Positions 28,106-37,002 of a DNA stretch of 64,000 nucleotides are shown one piece after another; position 1 is the first letter of the stretch, and each line of letters starts with the position of its first letter. The position numbers and the translations under genes were made by a program. The DNA is from Paracoccus alcaliphilus. Its GTDB lineage: Bacteria; Pseudomonadota; Alphaproteobacteria; Rhodobacterales; Rhodobacteraceae. The stretch is taken from assembly GCF_028553725.1 (NCBI RefSeq), contig NZ_CP067124.1, positions 186,001-250,000 on the forward strand, in the 5' to 3' direction. The notes below the pieces were generated by a model that made no database searches, had not been told where the DNA came from, and saw only the letters and a list, made by a program, of their open reading frames with translations.

Positions 28106-30331
28106 TCAAACGGTTGTTTCGGTGGCGCGCGCGGCATTGGGGTGTCCGGCGGGGGGCATTCCCAGTTTCGGCGGCGCGCTGCCTGCCAGTTTTGCCCGGC
28201 GCTTCAGCTTCTTGATGACGACGGGACAGCGGTCCTCGGACTGATAGAGGACCTGACAATGCAGGCAGTTGATGCACTCATTGGGGTTGATCTCGCCCGT
28301 GGGGTGGATCGACTGGACCGGGCATTCATTGGCACAGGTCTGACAGGGATTGCCGCATTCGTGGTAACGTTTCAGCCAGTCGAACATCCGCAACCGCGCC
28401 GGGATGGCCAACGCCGCCCCAAGCGGACACAGGTAACGGCAATAGAACCGTTCTACGAACAGTCCGGCGATGATCAGTGCGCTTGCATAGGCGACGAAAG
28501 GCCATGCGCGCATGAAATTGAGGATGATCGCTGTCTTGAACGGCTCGACCTCGGCCAGCCGTTCGGCCTGTTCGACACTGGCCAGAGACACGCCGAACAG
28601 CCCAAGGAAGATCATGTATTTGATCGGCCACAGCCGCTCGTGCAGCCCCCATGGCAGGGTCCATTGCGGGATGCGCAGCTTGCGCGCGATCTGGTTGGTC
28701 AGTTCCTGCAACGCGCCAAAGGGGCACAGCCAGCCGCAATAAGCCCCCCGCCCCCAGAACAGCAGCGCCGCGGCGACCGCGAACCACAGGATGAAGGTCA
28801 TCGGGTCCAGCAAAAACGCCTGCCAGCTGAAGCCGCTGGTCAGGCTGCCGAACAGCGCCATCAGGTTCACGACCGACAGCTGCGCATTGGCATACCAGCC
28901 CAGCCAGACCAGCGTGACCGTCAGAAAGGCCATGCGGAAGATATAAAAGCGGCGTTCGACGCGAACCACGAAGCTCTGGAAGAAGAATACCCCCGTCAGC
29001 ACCGCCAGCATGACGCCCAGCCCCACGATCCTGGCGCGGGAATCATTCCAGATGCGCTTCCACAGCTCGGCCTGCGCGGTGCCTTCGTCGCGGTCGGCGA
29101 CGGCGACGGCATCCGTGGGCGGCGCGGGCGGCGGGGCCAGCGCGCGCAGGTATTTCTGCGGCAGTTGATAGCCAAGGTCGAAAGTCTGGAACACCTTCTC
29201 GATCGGGCCGACATCGCGATGCACCAGCAGCTGGATGCGAAAGGGCTTGGTCGGGTCGAAACCGGCATCGGCGGGGATGCGGAACAGGTCGGTCTCGGTG
29301 AAATCCGGGGTGCCCCCGGCGGCGATCCGGCCAAGGCGGCGATGGTCGCGGTCGCGAAAACGCACGGAAACATCGTCCTGAATCAATACGATCCGGTCAA
29401 AGATACCACCGCGCACATAACCCGACCCCTTGAAGGAATAGAGACCCCGTCCCATGATCGCGACGGCATGTTCGCCCTCATCCAGCCAGTCACGCAGGTT
29501 GGCGGCCTCGGCCTCGCCCAGCAGCCCCGCACCAATGGCGGGGACCGAGACCAGCGCGGCCTGCATCTCGATAAAGGTGGAATCAGACGGCTCGGTCAGG
29601 GCACGGGCGCCCGCGCGGCTGTCGGGATGGGCGGCGAAGGCCTCGTTGACCTGCGCCACACTCAGCGACAACCGGCGCAGCGTGCCGTCGCCCTCGGCCT
29701 CTGTCCAGTCGGCAGGGGGCGCGGCATCAGGGTTCAGCTCGAATTGCGGGCCGGTCGCGGTGGTCTGCGCGGCCAGACCGCCAAGGCCAAGCGCCCGCGC
29801 GACCCGCAGACCCGAGCGGGTGATCGAATCGTCGATCACCATCACCGTCACCGTCGCGCCGGAAATGATGTCCACCTCGTGCCCGGTGCCGCCCGATTGC
29901 GCCTCGGCCACCAGATCAAGGCCGTGATAGCCCTCGACCATCGCGCGGACGCGGGATTCGGGAATGCCGATCAGCACGATGGGTTCGGAATGTCTGACCA
30001 GCCGCACCCCCGCGATCTTCGCATCGGGATCCAGTGCGACCAGCGTATGGATCGGCTTGCCGGAATAGCCGGTGGTGCCGACGAAATCCGAGGTGACGAA
30101 TGCCCATGCGACGGTCTTGCCCCCTTGCAGGACGGGTGCCACGGCGATGTCGTCGCGGATCGGCCCGAAGGCGTCGGCACCCGGCACCAGTTCGGCCGCG
30201 TCCTGATCGGGCAGCAGTTGCCGCAGCATGGTTTCGGCGGCAGCGGGCGGGGCAAGGACCAGCAGCATCGCCAGAACCGACAGGATGGTCAGACAGATGC
30301 GAAGCCGGGCAAGAGACAGATCATGCGTCAT
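28106..30331 (-). CDS. nosR: NosR, membrane flavo-iron-sulfur protein for N2O reduction
   Basis: 741 residues from ATG 30329-30331, which gives a signal peptide (ICLTILSVLAMLLVLAPPAAA); the longer open frame upstream lacks a signal. A periplasmic FMN-binding domain carries SGATVTVMVIDDSI. Several transmembrane helices follow with CGWLCPFGA and CRYLCPLGA (polyferredoxin CxxxCP motifs). The C-terminus has ferredoxin cysteines in CGNPCQTCANECPV and CINCLHCQ. It passes electrons to NosZ and is needed for nos expression. First gene of the cluster. Confidence 0.96.
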   Translation of the reverse strand: MTHDLSLARLRICLTILSVLAMLLVLAPPAAAETMLRQLLPDQDAAELVPGADAFGPIRDDIAVAPVLQGGKTVAWAFVTSDFVGTTGYSGKPIHTLVALDPDAKIAGVRLVRHSEPIVLIGIPESRVRAMVEGYHGLDLVAEAQSGGTGHEVDIISGATVTVMVIDDSITRSGLRVARALGLGGLAAQTTATGPQFELNPDAAPPADWTEAEGDGTLRRLSLSVAQVNEAFAAHPDSRAGARALTEPSDSTFIEMQAALVSVPAIGAGLLGEAEAANLRDWLDEGEHAVAIMGRGLYSFKGSGYVRGGIFDRIVLIQDDVSVRFRDRDHRRLGRIAAGGTPDFTETDLFRIPADAGFDPTKPFRIQLLVHRDVGPIEKVFQTFDLGYQLPQKYLRALAPPPAPPTDAVAVADRDEGTAQAELWKRIWNDSRARIVGLGVMLAVLTGVFFFQSFVVRVERRFYIFRMAFLTVTLVWLGWYANAQLSVVNLMALFGSLTSGFSWQAFLLDPMTFILWFAVAAALLFWGRGAYCGWLCPFGALQELTNQIARKLRIPQWTLPWGLHERLWPIKYMIFLGLFGVSLASVEQAERLAEVEPFKTAIILNFMRAWPFVAYASALIIAGLFVERFYCRYLCPLGAALAIPARLRMFDWLKRYHECGNPCQTCANECPVQSIHPTGEINPNECINCLHCQVLYQSEDRCPVVIKKLKRRAKLAGSAPPKLGMPPAGHPNAARATETTV

Positions 30332-30365
30332 GCCCTGCGGATAGGCCGGGCGCCGCTCGCCTTCT

Positions 30366-30379
30366 TTGTGCCGCCGCAA
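30366..30379 (-). promoter_or_regulatory. Possible DNR/FNR-like half-site palindrome before nosR
   Basis: TTGTG-N4-CGCAA on the plus strand, symmetric in its outer TTG/CAA, centred about 42 bp upstream of the nosR ATG. It departs from TTGAT-N4-ATCAA at the inner positions of both halves, so it is weak. Relevant because a regulator with an E-xx-SR recognition helix is encoded next door. Confidence 0.25.
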
Positions 30380-30583
30380 ACACCGGGTGATTTGTCGGCC
30401 AGTCAGTCCGTTGCGGTTCGCCGCCACCCGGGCCGTTTCGCGGGCTGGTGGTTGTGCAATCTTCTGGCCGAAGGGCCGTGCATGAACAACCATTCGTTCT
30501 TTACCTTCTGTTTCTGGCTGTCCGCTGCCATGGCACCGCTGGGGTTCTGGCAGGTGCTGTTGTAGGGGTGGATGCGGTGCTGC

Positions 30584-31300
30584 TCAGATGATCCGGCTTT
30601 GCCCGCCCGCCGCGTCGGCCTGTGACAGATCGCGCAGGCGCCCGGTCGAAGAGATCACCGCGCTGGACTGATTGATCCGCACGCCATGTTCGCGCAGCCG
30701 GGCGAAGGCGCGGCTGAGGCTTTCGGGCTTCATTCCCAGCCTGCCCGCGATCAGCGCCTTGTCATAGGGCAGGATGACGGTGGTGCTTTCGCAGCCCTCG
30801 GGACACAGCTCCAGCAGGAACTCGGCCACCCGCTGCGCGCCCGAACGCGCCTTCAACTGCTCGATCTGCTCGACCAGTTCCTGCAGGTGCATGAAGGTGG
30901 CCGACAGCACCGAGATCGCGGTTTCGGGATGGGTCTGCAACATATCCAGAAACGCCTGCGCCGGCAGGGCCAGCAGCTGGCAATTCGTCGTCGCCTCGGC
31001 CGAGACCGGATAGACCGCCCGGCGCAGGGCGATCGGCTCTCCGAAGCTCTGGCCGCGGGTCATCACGCCCACCACCGCCTCGGTGCCGCTGGGGGCGATG
31101 CGATACAGCTTGACCCAGCCCTCGATCACCACATGAATCGCATGGGCAGTGTCGCCGTGGTGAAACACCGTCTGACCACGTTGGAACCGCCGGATCTGCG
31201 CGGCCTCCAGCAGGGTGTCGCAGATGGCGGGCGGCAGGCTGGCGAACAGTCGCGACTGGCAGGCGATCTGGCGATGCGCGGCAGAGAGTTTCAGAACCAT
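30584..31300 (-). CDS. CRP/FNR-family regulator, DNR/NnrR-like
   Basis: 238 residues. N-terminal cyclic-nucleotide-type beta roll (FHHGDTAHAIHVVIEGWVKLYR), dimer helix, and a winged helix with recognition helix GMKPESLSRAFARL. The E-S-L-S-R pattern is that of FNR, predicting TTGAT-type half-sites. No N-terminal cysteine cluster is present, so it is not an oxygen-sensing Fe-S FNR; DNR/NNR-type proteins sense NO, probably via haem. It lies between nosR and pseudoazurin on the same strand, so it likely governs denitrification genes. Assignment to DNR rather than NarR is by context. Confidence 0.85.
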   Translation of the reverse strand: MVLKLSAAHRQIACQSRLFASLPPAICDTLLEAAQIRRFQRGQTVFHHGDTAHAIHVVIEGWVKLYRIAPSGTEAVVGVMTRGQSFGEPIALRRAVYPVSAEATTNCQLLALPAQAFLDMLQTHPETAISVLSATFMHLQELVEQIEQLKARSGAQRVAEFLLELCPEGCESTTVILPYDKALIAGRLGMKPESLSRAFARLREHGVRINQSSAVISSTGRLRDLSQADAAGGQSRII

Positions 31301-31376
31301 CGGACCGGCCTTTCAAGAAGGTGAGAGGGCGCGACGGGCGCCCCCTGTGGCTGACGCATCCCGCTGGGGGTGCGGC

Positions 31377-31814
31377 TTACTGAACCTGCGCGATTTCGGC
31401 ATCCAGCCGTTCGCGCGCCTTCTTGGGCATCTGCGCGCTTTGCGCGGCCTCCAGATTGTCCGGCGCATCGCCGACCTGGATCAGCATCACCATCCCCATC
31501 GCGAAATGCGGGGTGCATTTGACGCCGTAAAGACCCGGTTCGGTCACCGTCAGTTCATATTCGTCGTTGATCTTGCTTTTGAAGACCTCGACCCGTTCGG
31601 GAAGGATGTCCTTGATCGCCTCGACATTGTGGCTTTTGTCGGTGGGCACGAAGCGGATCACATCGCCCGGCTCGGCCCGGACGAAGCCCGGCTCGAAGAC
31701 CATGACGCCCGCCTCGCCACGGTTCAGCATGGCGACCTCGTGCTCGGCCGCCAGCGCGGCGGTGGACAGCGCAAGGGCCAGCGCAGGGGCGGCAAGCAAC
31801 AGGGACGGTTTCAT
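31377..31814 (-). CDS. paz: Pseudoazurin, periplasmic blue copper protein
   Basis: 145 residues from ATG 31812-31814 with AAGGAG eight bases upstream. Signal peptide ends LSTAALA. Type 1 copper ligands: His in DKSHNVE, then Cys, His and Met in [11 protein letters not shown]-terminal [19 protein letters not shown] is the pseudoazurin form. It carries electrons to NosZ and nitrite reductase in Paracoccus-type denitrifiers. Confidence 0.96.
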   Translation of the reverse strand: MKPSLLLAAPALALALSTAALAAEHEVAMLNRGEAGVMVFEPGFVRAEPGDVIRFVPTDKSHNVEAIKDILPERVEVFKSKINDEYELTVTEPGLYGVKCTPHFAMGMVMLIQVGDAPDNLEAAQSAQMPKKARERLDAEIAQVQ

Positions 31815-31885
31815 TCTGGTTCTCCTTGTTTGCGGATCGGTGGACCCGTCAACAAGGGGTCTAGGCCGCGGGCCGGGCACCCTCT

Positions 31886-31899
31886 TTGATCAAACGCAA
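31886..31899 (-). promoter_or_regulatory. FNR/DNR-type box upstream of pseudoazurin
   Basis: Read on the minus strand: TTGCG-TTTG-ATCAA, with a perfect ATCAA half-site and a TTGxx partner in correct 4-bp spacing. It ends 71 bp before the paz start codon, compatible with a class II activator position at -41.5. Likely bound by the adjacent DNR-like regulator. Confidence 0.5.
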
Positions 31900-32042
31900 A
31901 CAAGCGGCGGATTTCAGACGTCAGGATCGGCGATCCGTGAAAGCCCGTCGGCATCGGCAGCTCGGGCCGGTCCACCGGGCCGGACGGCAGAGCACAGGCA
32001 CGATCATCATCTTCTGGTGCTGAAAACTTACAGGAATAGACC

Positions 32043-33713
32043 CTACCGCTGCGCGTGGCTGCGGTCCCAGTCCTCGCGTTTGGGCAGTTGCTCGAAGGTG
32101 TGTTCGGGCGGCGGGCAGGTCAGGGTCCATTCCAGCGTATCGGCATGCTCGTTCCAATAGTTGTTCTCGGTCACGCGCTTGCCTGCGAACAGGGTGTAGA
32201 ACACGATGCCGATGAAGAACAGGAACGAGGCGAAGGACAGATAGGCGCCGGTCGAGGAAACACCGTTCCAGAACGCATACTCGACCGGATAGTCGATGTA
32301 GCGGCGCGGCATCCCCTGACGGCCCAGAAAATGCTGCGGAAAGAAGATCAGGTTCGAGCCGATGAACATCATCCAGAAATGCAGCTTGCCGGCCCATTCG
32401 GGATATTGCCGACCCGACATCTTGCCGATCCAGAAATAAACCCCGGCGAAGATCGCGAAAACCGCGCCAAGGCTCATCACATAATGGAAATGCGCCACGA
32501 TGTAATAGGTGTCGTGATAGACCCGATCCAGCGGCGCCTGCGCGATGACGACGCCGGTCACGCCGCCGATGGTGAACAGGAACAGGAAGCCGAAGGCCCA
32601 GAGCATCGGGGTCTTGAACTCGACCGAGCCGCCCCACATCGTCGCGATCCAGGAAAAGACCTTGATGCCGGTGGGCACGGCGATGGTCATCGTCGCCACC
32701 TGAAAATAGGCCTGCTGGGTCAGCGACATGCCGACGGTGTACATGTGATGCGCCCAGACGACAAAGCCCAGAAAAGCGATCGCCGCCATGGCCAGCACCA
32801 TCGGCAGATAACCGAAAATCGGTTTTCTGGCGAAGGTCGAAACCACATGGCTGATGATGCCGAAACCGGGCAGAATCAGCATATAGACCTCGGGATGGCC
32901 AAAGAACCACAGGATATGCTGATACAGGATCGGGTCGCCCCCGCCGGCCGGGTTGAAGAAATTGGTGGCGAAATTGCGGTCCATCAGCAGCATGGTGATG
33001 CCTCCGGCCAGCACCGGCAGCGACAGCAGGATCATCCATGCGGTGATGAACACCGCCCATGCGAACAGCGGCACCTTGAACAGGGTCATGCCGGGGGCGC
33101 GCATATTCAGGAAGGTGGTGATGATGTTGATCGCGCCCAGAATCGAGCTGGCACCGGAGACGTGGACGGAAAAGATCGCCAGATCCATCGCATAGCCGGC
33201 CTCGGACGTGGACAGCGGCGGATAGAGCACCCAGCCCACCCCCGCCCCCGGCAGGTCCGAGCCGCCCGGCGACAGCAGCGAGGTGATGGCCAGCGAAACC
33301 CCGCAGACATAGAGCCAGTAAGACAGGTTGTTCAGCCGCGGAAAGGCCATGTCCGGGGCACCGATATGCAGCGGCATGAAATAGTTGCCGAAACCTCCGA
33401 ACAACGCCGGGATCACCACGAAGAACATCATCAGGATGCCGTGATAGGTCACCACCACATTCCACAGATGGCCATTCGGCGTGCATTCGGCCGATGCGTC
33501 GGCAATCAGGCGCATCCCCTCGAGGCACATGTATTGCACGCCGGGATATTGCAGCTCCATCCGCATATAGACGGTGAAGGCGACCGAGATCAGCCCGGCC
33601 AGACCCGCCGTGAACAGATAGAGGATGCCGATGTCCTTGTGATTGGTGGACATGAACCAGCGGGTGAAAAAGCCCTGCTGCGCTTCGACGGGTTCGCTGA
33701 TCCGGGCTGCCAT
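32043..33713 (-). CDS. ctaD: Cytochrome c oxidase (aa3) subunit I
   Basis: 556 residues from ATG 33711-33713 with AAAGGA upstream. Twelve-helix haem-copper oxidase core: haem a ligand in [11 protein letters not shown], CuB/haem a3 ligands [21 protein letters not shown] and the [14 protein letters not shown] helix; FFGHPEVY also contains the cross-linked Tyr. K- and D-channel residues are present by inspection, as in A-type oxidases. Subunits II and III are not nearby, as in Paracoccus where ctaD genes stand apart. It lies 13 nt after the ECF sigma gene, probably co-transcribed. Confidence 0.97.
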   Translation of the reverse strand: MAARISEPVEAQQGFFTRWFMSTNHKDIGILYLFTAGLAGLISVAFTVYMRMELQYPGVQYMCLEGMRLIADASAECTPNGHLWNVVVTYHGILMMFFVVIPALFGGFGNYFMPLHIGAPDMAFPRLNNLSYWLYVCGVSLAITSLLSPGGSDLPGAGVGWVLYPPLSTSEAGYAMDLAIFSVHVSGASSILGAINIITTFLNMRAPGMTLFKVPLFAWAVFITAWMILLSLPVLAGGITMLLMDRNFATNFFNPAGGGDPILYQHILWFFGHPEVYMLILPGFGIISHVVSTFARKPIFGYLPMVLAMAAIAFLGFVVWAHHMYTVGMSLTQQAYFQVATMTIAVPTGIKVFSWIATMWGGSVEFKTPMLWAFGFLFLFTIGGVTGVVIAQAPLDRVYHDTYYIVAHFHYVMSLGAVFAIFAGVYFWIGKMSGRQYPEWAGKLHFWMMFIGSNLIFFPQHFLGRQGMPRRYIDYPVEYAFWNGVSSTGAYLSFASFLFFIGIVFYTLFAGKRVTENNYWNEHADTLEWTLTCPPPEHTFEQLPKREDWDRSHAQR

Positions 33714-33726
33714 TGCTGTCGGTCCT

Positions 33727-34449
33727 TTATAAGCGTTCGGGGTCGTGATCCGCGCGGGCGCGCAGCAAGGCGGCGACACGGTCGGCCATGCCCGCGCAGC
33801 GCTGGCCCGCGAAGGGAAAGATGCTGTCGAACCCGCCCCGGATCCGGGCGCTGATGATCCGGCGCAGGCGGTGGCGGGCCCGCATCAGCCGCGTCTTGAC
33901 GGTGCCAAGCGGCAGCGACAGGTCACGGGCGATGTCATGCAGGCCCATCCCGGCGGTCTCGTGCATCAGGAACACCAGCCGCAGATCGGGGGGCAATTCG
34001 GCCACCGCCGCCTCGATGACGGCGCGGGTCTGCATCCGGGCCAGCGTGGCTTCGGCGGTCTCGGGGTGGCAACCGGGAAAGGCCAGCACCCCGTCGCCGC
34101 AAAGATTGCGTTCCTGCACGGTGTCATATTCCTGCTGCTCGGGGCGGTGTTTGCGCAGCCGCATGGCGGCGCAGTTCAGCGTGATGCGGGTGATCCAGGT
34201 CGAGAACCGCGCCGCCTCGCGGAAATCATCCAGATGGGTGAAGGCCGACAGATAGGCGTCCTGCACCACCTCTTCGGCCTCGGCGTCACTGGGCATCATC
34301 CCGCGCGCGATGCGATAAAGCCGCCCGTTCAGCCGCCGGATCAGTTCGCGCACGGCCTCTTCGTCACGCCGTCGCGCGGCAGCGACCAGTTCGGCTTCGG
34401 ACCAGTGCCGCGGCAGTGGCCTGTCCACAAAGGCGGGGCGATTCGTCAC
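33727..34449 (-). CDS. ECF-type RNA polymerase sigma factor
   Basis: 240 residues. Region 2: [57 protein letters not shown]. Region 4: [23 protein letters not shown] followed by [22 protein letters not shown]-terminal extension with [19 protein letters not shown] and a single Cys could sense a signal or bind metal. No anti-sigma gene is adjacent. It stands just upstream of ctaD. Confidence 0.9.
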   Translation of the reverse strand: MTNRPAFVDRPLPRHWSEAELVAAARRRDEEAVRELIRRLNGRLYRIARGMMPSDAEAEEVVQDAYLSAFTHLDDFREAARFSTWITRITLNCAAMRLRKHRPEQQEYDTVQERNLCGDGVLAFPGCHPETAEATLARMQTRAVIEAAVAELPPDLRLVFLMHETAGMGLHDIARDLSLPLGTVKTRLMRARHRLRRIISARIRGGFDSIFPFAGQRCAGMADRVAALLRARADHDPERL

Positions 34450-34535
34450 GGCTGATCCTTTCCCTGCATCATCACCGGCACCACCATCATGCCACGCCCC
34501 TGCCGCCTGTGGCGATCATGCACAGCCTGTCGCCC

Positions 34536-34874
34536 CTAATCGCCATCGATCTGCTCCAGCACCGCCAGCGTCTTGTTCGCATGGGCATAGGCCGCCCCCG
34601 CCCGCATCTCGGCCGCGACCCAGATCGCCTCCATGATCTGTTCGTTGCTGGCCCCGGCGCGTTTCGCGCCCCGGGTATGGCCCTCGATGCACCACGGGCA
34701 TTGCGTCACATGGGCAACCGCGATCGCGATCAGCTGCTTGGTGCGCCGATCGAGCGCGCCATCGGCAAAGACCTTCTTTGACAGCGCCAGAAACGCATCA
34801 TCGATCTCCGGCGCCAGCGCGTGCCGTTTTGCCCCAAGCGCGGCGGTGGCTTTCGGCAGGGTGATATCGGTCAT
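34536..34874 (-). CDS. Carboxymuconolactone decarboxylase/AhpD-like protein
   Basis: 112 residues. The CMD-fold AhpD motif with a redox CxxC plus His is visible in HVTQCPWCIEGHTRGAKRAG. Members are peroxidase partners or alkylhydroperoxidase-like disulfide reductants. It is on the same strand upstream of the sigma factor, 86 bp apart, suggesting a stress-linked unit. Confidence 0.88.
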   Translation of the reverse strand: MTDITLPKATAALGAKRHALAPEIDDAFLALSKKVFADGALDRRTKQLIAIAVAHVTQCPWCIEGHTRGAKRAGASNEQIMEAIWVAAEMRAGAAYAHANKTLAVLEQIDGD

Positions 34875-34901
34875 GGTTTCCTCCTCGCGTTTCGCGGCAC
34901 G

Positions 34902-35234
34902 TCACTCGCGCCAATAGTCGTTTGCCGCAGCGATGGTGGCGAACCAGGTGGCCGCCACGCCCGAAACGTCGATCAGGCTGCCCGCATCCGTCGCATAGCC
35001 CGGCCGCAGCGATTTCAGCACCTCGACATCGGGCTGGGCGGTCTTGACCGCCCGCCGCGCCATGCCGACCGCCAGTTCAAATCCCTGCTGCGGCGTGTCG
35101 GTCAGCAGCGTCGGCAGCCAGACCTCTGCCTCCGGCGCGTTCATATCGGTTGCCGGGCTGTCGGCGCTCTGGGCAAGGCCCGCGGCTGGCAGCAGCACCA
35201 GCGCCGCCAGAAGGAAAGAGGTCCGTCGCAACAT
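34902..35234 (-). CDS. Small secreted protein of unknown function
   Basis: 110 residues from ATG 35232-35234 (GGGGGTG upstream). Signal peptide LLAALVLLPAAGLAQ. The mature part is alpha-helical in appearance (FELAVGMARRAVKTAQP, LIDVSGVAATWFATIAAAN). Family not recognised. It is 27 nt before the AhpD-like gene on the same strand, so probably one operon. Confidence 0.6.
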   Translation of the reverse strand: MLRRTSFLLAALVLLPAAGLAQSADSPATDMNAPEAEVWLPTLLTDTPQQGFELAVGMARRAVKTAQPDVEVLKSLRPGYATDAGSLIDVSGVAATWFATIAAANDYWRE

Positions 35235-35336
35235 CAAAACACCCCCGGTAAGTGAGCCACTCATGAGGATTGGATGCAGCACGCAGAAAAAGGTTCGCGA
35301 ACACCGATGAAATTGTTGCCGGCTGACTGCAAAAGG

Positions 35337-35504
35337 TCAGCCCGCGCGGCGCAGCCCCGGCACCCCGGCAAGAAAACCGTCCGCAAAACCCGCTTCGGGC
35401 ATCAACTCGCGCAGCCCGGCCAGTGCATCGGCCTTGCCAGCGGGGATTTGCGTGACGTGCCACCGCCAACCGGCCTTCGCGATCTGCAATCTCAGCATCT
35501 CCAT
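35337..35504 (-). pseudogene. Short coding remnant beside IS630 copy 2
   Basis: A 55-codon minus-strand frame (QIAKAGWRWHVTQIPAGKA, LAGLRELMPEAGFADGFLA) with native-looking codon use and a clean stop. No ribosome binding site precedes either ATG (35504 or 35498). It may be the C-terminal end of a gene whose front was lost when material including the IS arrived, or a small intact gene. The rest of 35235-35579 holds nothing recognisable. Confidence 0.3.
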
Positions 35505-35661
35505 GGGAATTGTTGCAGAAGTCCTCTGCAGACAGGGTTCACATCGCGATGGATGGGTTCAAGAGGCTGGCATATGTTAAAGCATTTCTGCTGAACCCTG
35601 AATCGTTTGGGGTTCCGTCGCAGCGCGGATCGTGATTCCCTTCTGTCTGGGAGGATAGATC

Positions 35662-36048
35662 ATGTCAGCACCATTGCCGTCGGCCCTCCGGACGCGGTTT
35701 CAGCGATATATCGAGGAGGGTTTAAGCGGTCGGGCGGCGGCGCTGCGGCTGAAACTCTCGCCGGCGACCGGAGCACGTTGGGGCCGGGCGATCAGGACCA
35801 GGGGGCATGCCGAACCATTGCCCCAGGGACGTCCCAAAGGGCATGGAAAGCTTGCCCCGCACCGGGCCTTTTTTGAGAAACTGCTCGCACAGGATCCCGA
35901 CATCACGCTGTTCGAACTCAGGGACGCGCTGATCGCAGCGGAAGGCGTTCGTGTCCATCACTCGTCCATTGCCAGTCTGCTGTCGCGGCTTGGGTTCACC
36001 TATAAAAAAAGTCGCTGGTGGCCGCCGAACGCCGTGGTGCCAGGGTAA
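35662..36048 (+). CDS. IS630 transposase, N-terminal frame (orfA), copy 2
   Basis: 128 residues, differing from copy 1 at a few positions (EKLLAQ, ALIAAEG). The A7 slippage run is at 36004-36010. Confidence 0.88.
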   Translation: MSAPLPSALRTRFQRYIEEGLSGRAAALRLKLSPATGARWGRAIRTRGHAEPLPQGRPKGHGKLAPHRAFFEKLLAQDPDITLFELRDALIAAEGVRVHHSSIASLLSRLGFTYKKSRWWPPNAVVPG

Positions 36049-36620
36049 GACAGCGGCGAACCGACTGGTTCGAGCATCGCTTGCCAGCCATCGCGGATCG
36101 GCCGGAACGCGTGGTTTTCATAGACGAGACCTCAGTGAAGACCAACCTCACCCGCCTGCGGGGACGTGCCCTGCGCGGCACACGCCTGACCATGGATGCG
36201 CCCTTCGGCAGCTGGGGAACACAGACCCTGATCGCCGGGCTCACACCGGATGCCCTGATTGCGCCCTGGTGCATCCGGGGCGCAATGGACGGCCCCGCCT
36301 TCGCAGCCTGGGTTCGCGAGGTCCTGATCCCGGAGATCGAGCCGGGAACCGTGGTGATCCTCGACAACCTTGCCACCCACCACAACAAGCAGGCTGCTGA
36401 GGCTCTGCATGCCCATCGCTGCTGGTTTCTCTATCTGCCGCCATATTCGCCGGACCTGAACCCCATCGAAATGGCATTCGCAAAACTCAAGGCGCACCTG
36501 CGCAGGATCGGGGCAAGAACATTTACCGACGTCTTCAAGGCCATCGGCGAAGTCTGTGATCTCTTCGATCCCGGCGAATGTTGGAACTACTTCAAGGCCG
36601 CAAAATATGTCGCAGGTTAA
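36018..36620 (+). CDS. IS630 transposase, catalytic frame (orfB), copy 2
   Basis: 200 residues with the intact DDE residues (FIDETSV, LDNLATHHN, NPIEMAFAK). Differs from copy 3 at only a few residues (EALHAHRC, AAKYVAG near the end), so copies 2 and 3 are closer to each other than to copy 1. Confidence 0.9.
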   Translation: MAAERRGARVRQRRTDWFEHRLPAIADRPERVVFIDETSVKTNLTRLRGRALRGTRLTMDAPFGSWGTQTLIAGLTPDALIAPWCIRGAMDGPAFAAWVREVLIPEIEPGTVVILDNLATHHNKQAAEALHAHRCWFLYLPPYSPDLNPIEMAFAKLKAHLRRIGARTFTDVFKAIGEVCDLFDPGECWNYFKAAKYVAG

Positions 36621-36633
36621 AACAGAAATGCTT

Positions 36634-37002
36634 TAGTCGCCGCCGTGATGGTAGCTACCGAACACGTTGCGTCGAACAGGTCGCAGTTAATTGAAGGAAC
36701 CGCCGATCTTTGCCTCTCCAAGGAAATCGATATTAACTTCAGCGACGCACAAAAGTAGTTCTGTAGCCCAAGCAAGCCAAATCAATAGATTTTCAGCGTT
36801 GAAATTCTGTGCCTCTACTACCGTCCAGACCTTCTGCGCTTGATCGGCCAAAGCGTTGCCCCTTGCATGGGCGGGATCGGCGATTACTGCATCCGATGAA
36901 TAGCCGCTCGACCGCCCAGCCGGGGATGCCGCGACCGCAATGCCACAGCACCGGCAGCCTGCTTCCCGCCCTTTGCGCAGCCTTCATTTCATTTTCACAT
37001 CA
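36634..37002. other. Gap between IS630 copy 2 and MYG1-like gene
   Basis: No convincing gene. One minus-strand frame (36687-36983) stays open for 98 codons and ends in a protein-like stretch (NAENLLIWLAWATELLLC then NIDFLGEAKIGGSFN), but it has no start or ribosome site. It may be the tail of a decayed gene. Base composition is more AT-rich than the neighbours. Confidence 0.35.

Larger units (their letters stand above)
35580..36633 (+). mobile_element. IS630-family insertion sequence, copy 2
   Basis: 1054 bp, identical in length and ends to copy 1, flanked by TA (35578-35579 and 36634-36635). Same orientation as copy 1, so the 14.1 kb between them, with the whole nos-paz-ctaD block, is bracketed by direct repeats. 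Confidence 0.93.

Noticed and set aside
26294..30565. Two long plus-strand frames opposite nosZ and nosR.
   Set aside because: Antisense shadows of recognised nos genes.
30482..30565. 27-codon plus-strand mini-ORF (MNNHSFFTFCFWLSAAMAPL start) between nosR and the regulator.
   Set aside because: No ribosome site and opposite to the surrounding transcription; no independent evidence.
20380..36635. Composite transposon formed by IS630 copies 1 and 2.
   Set aside because: Each copy has its own TA flank and interrupts different sequence, and IS630 elements are not known to move as composites; recombination is the more likely consequence.
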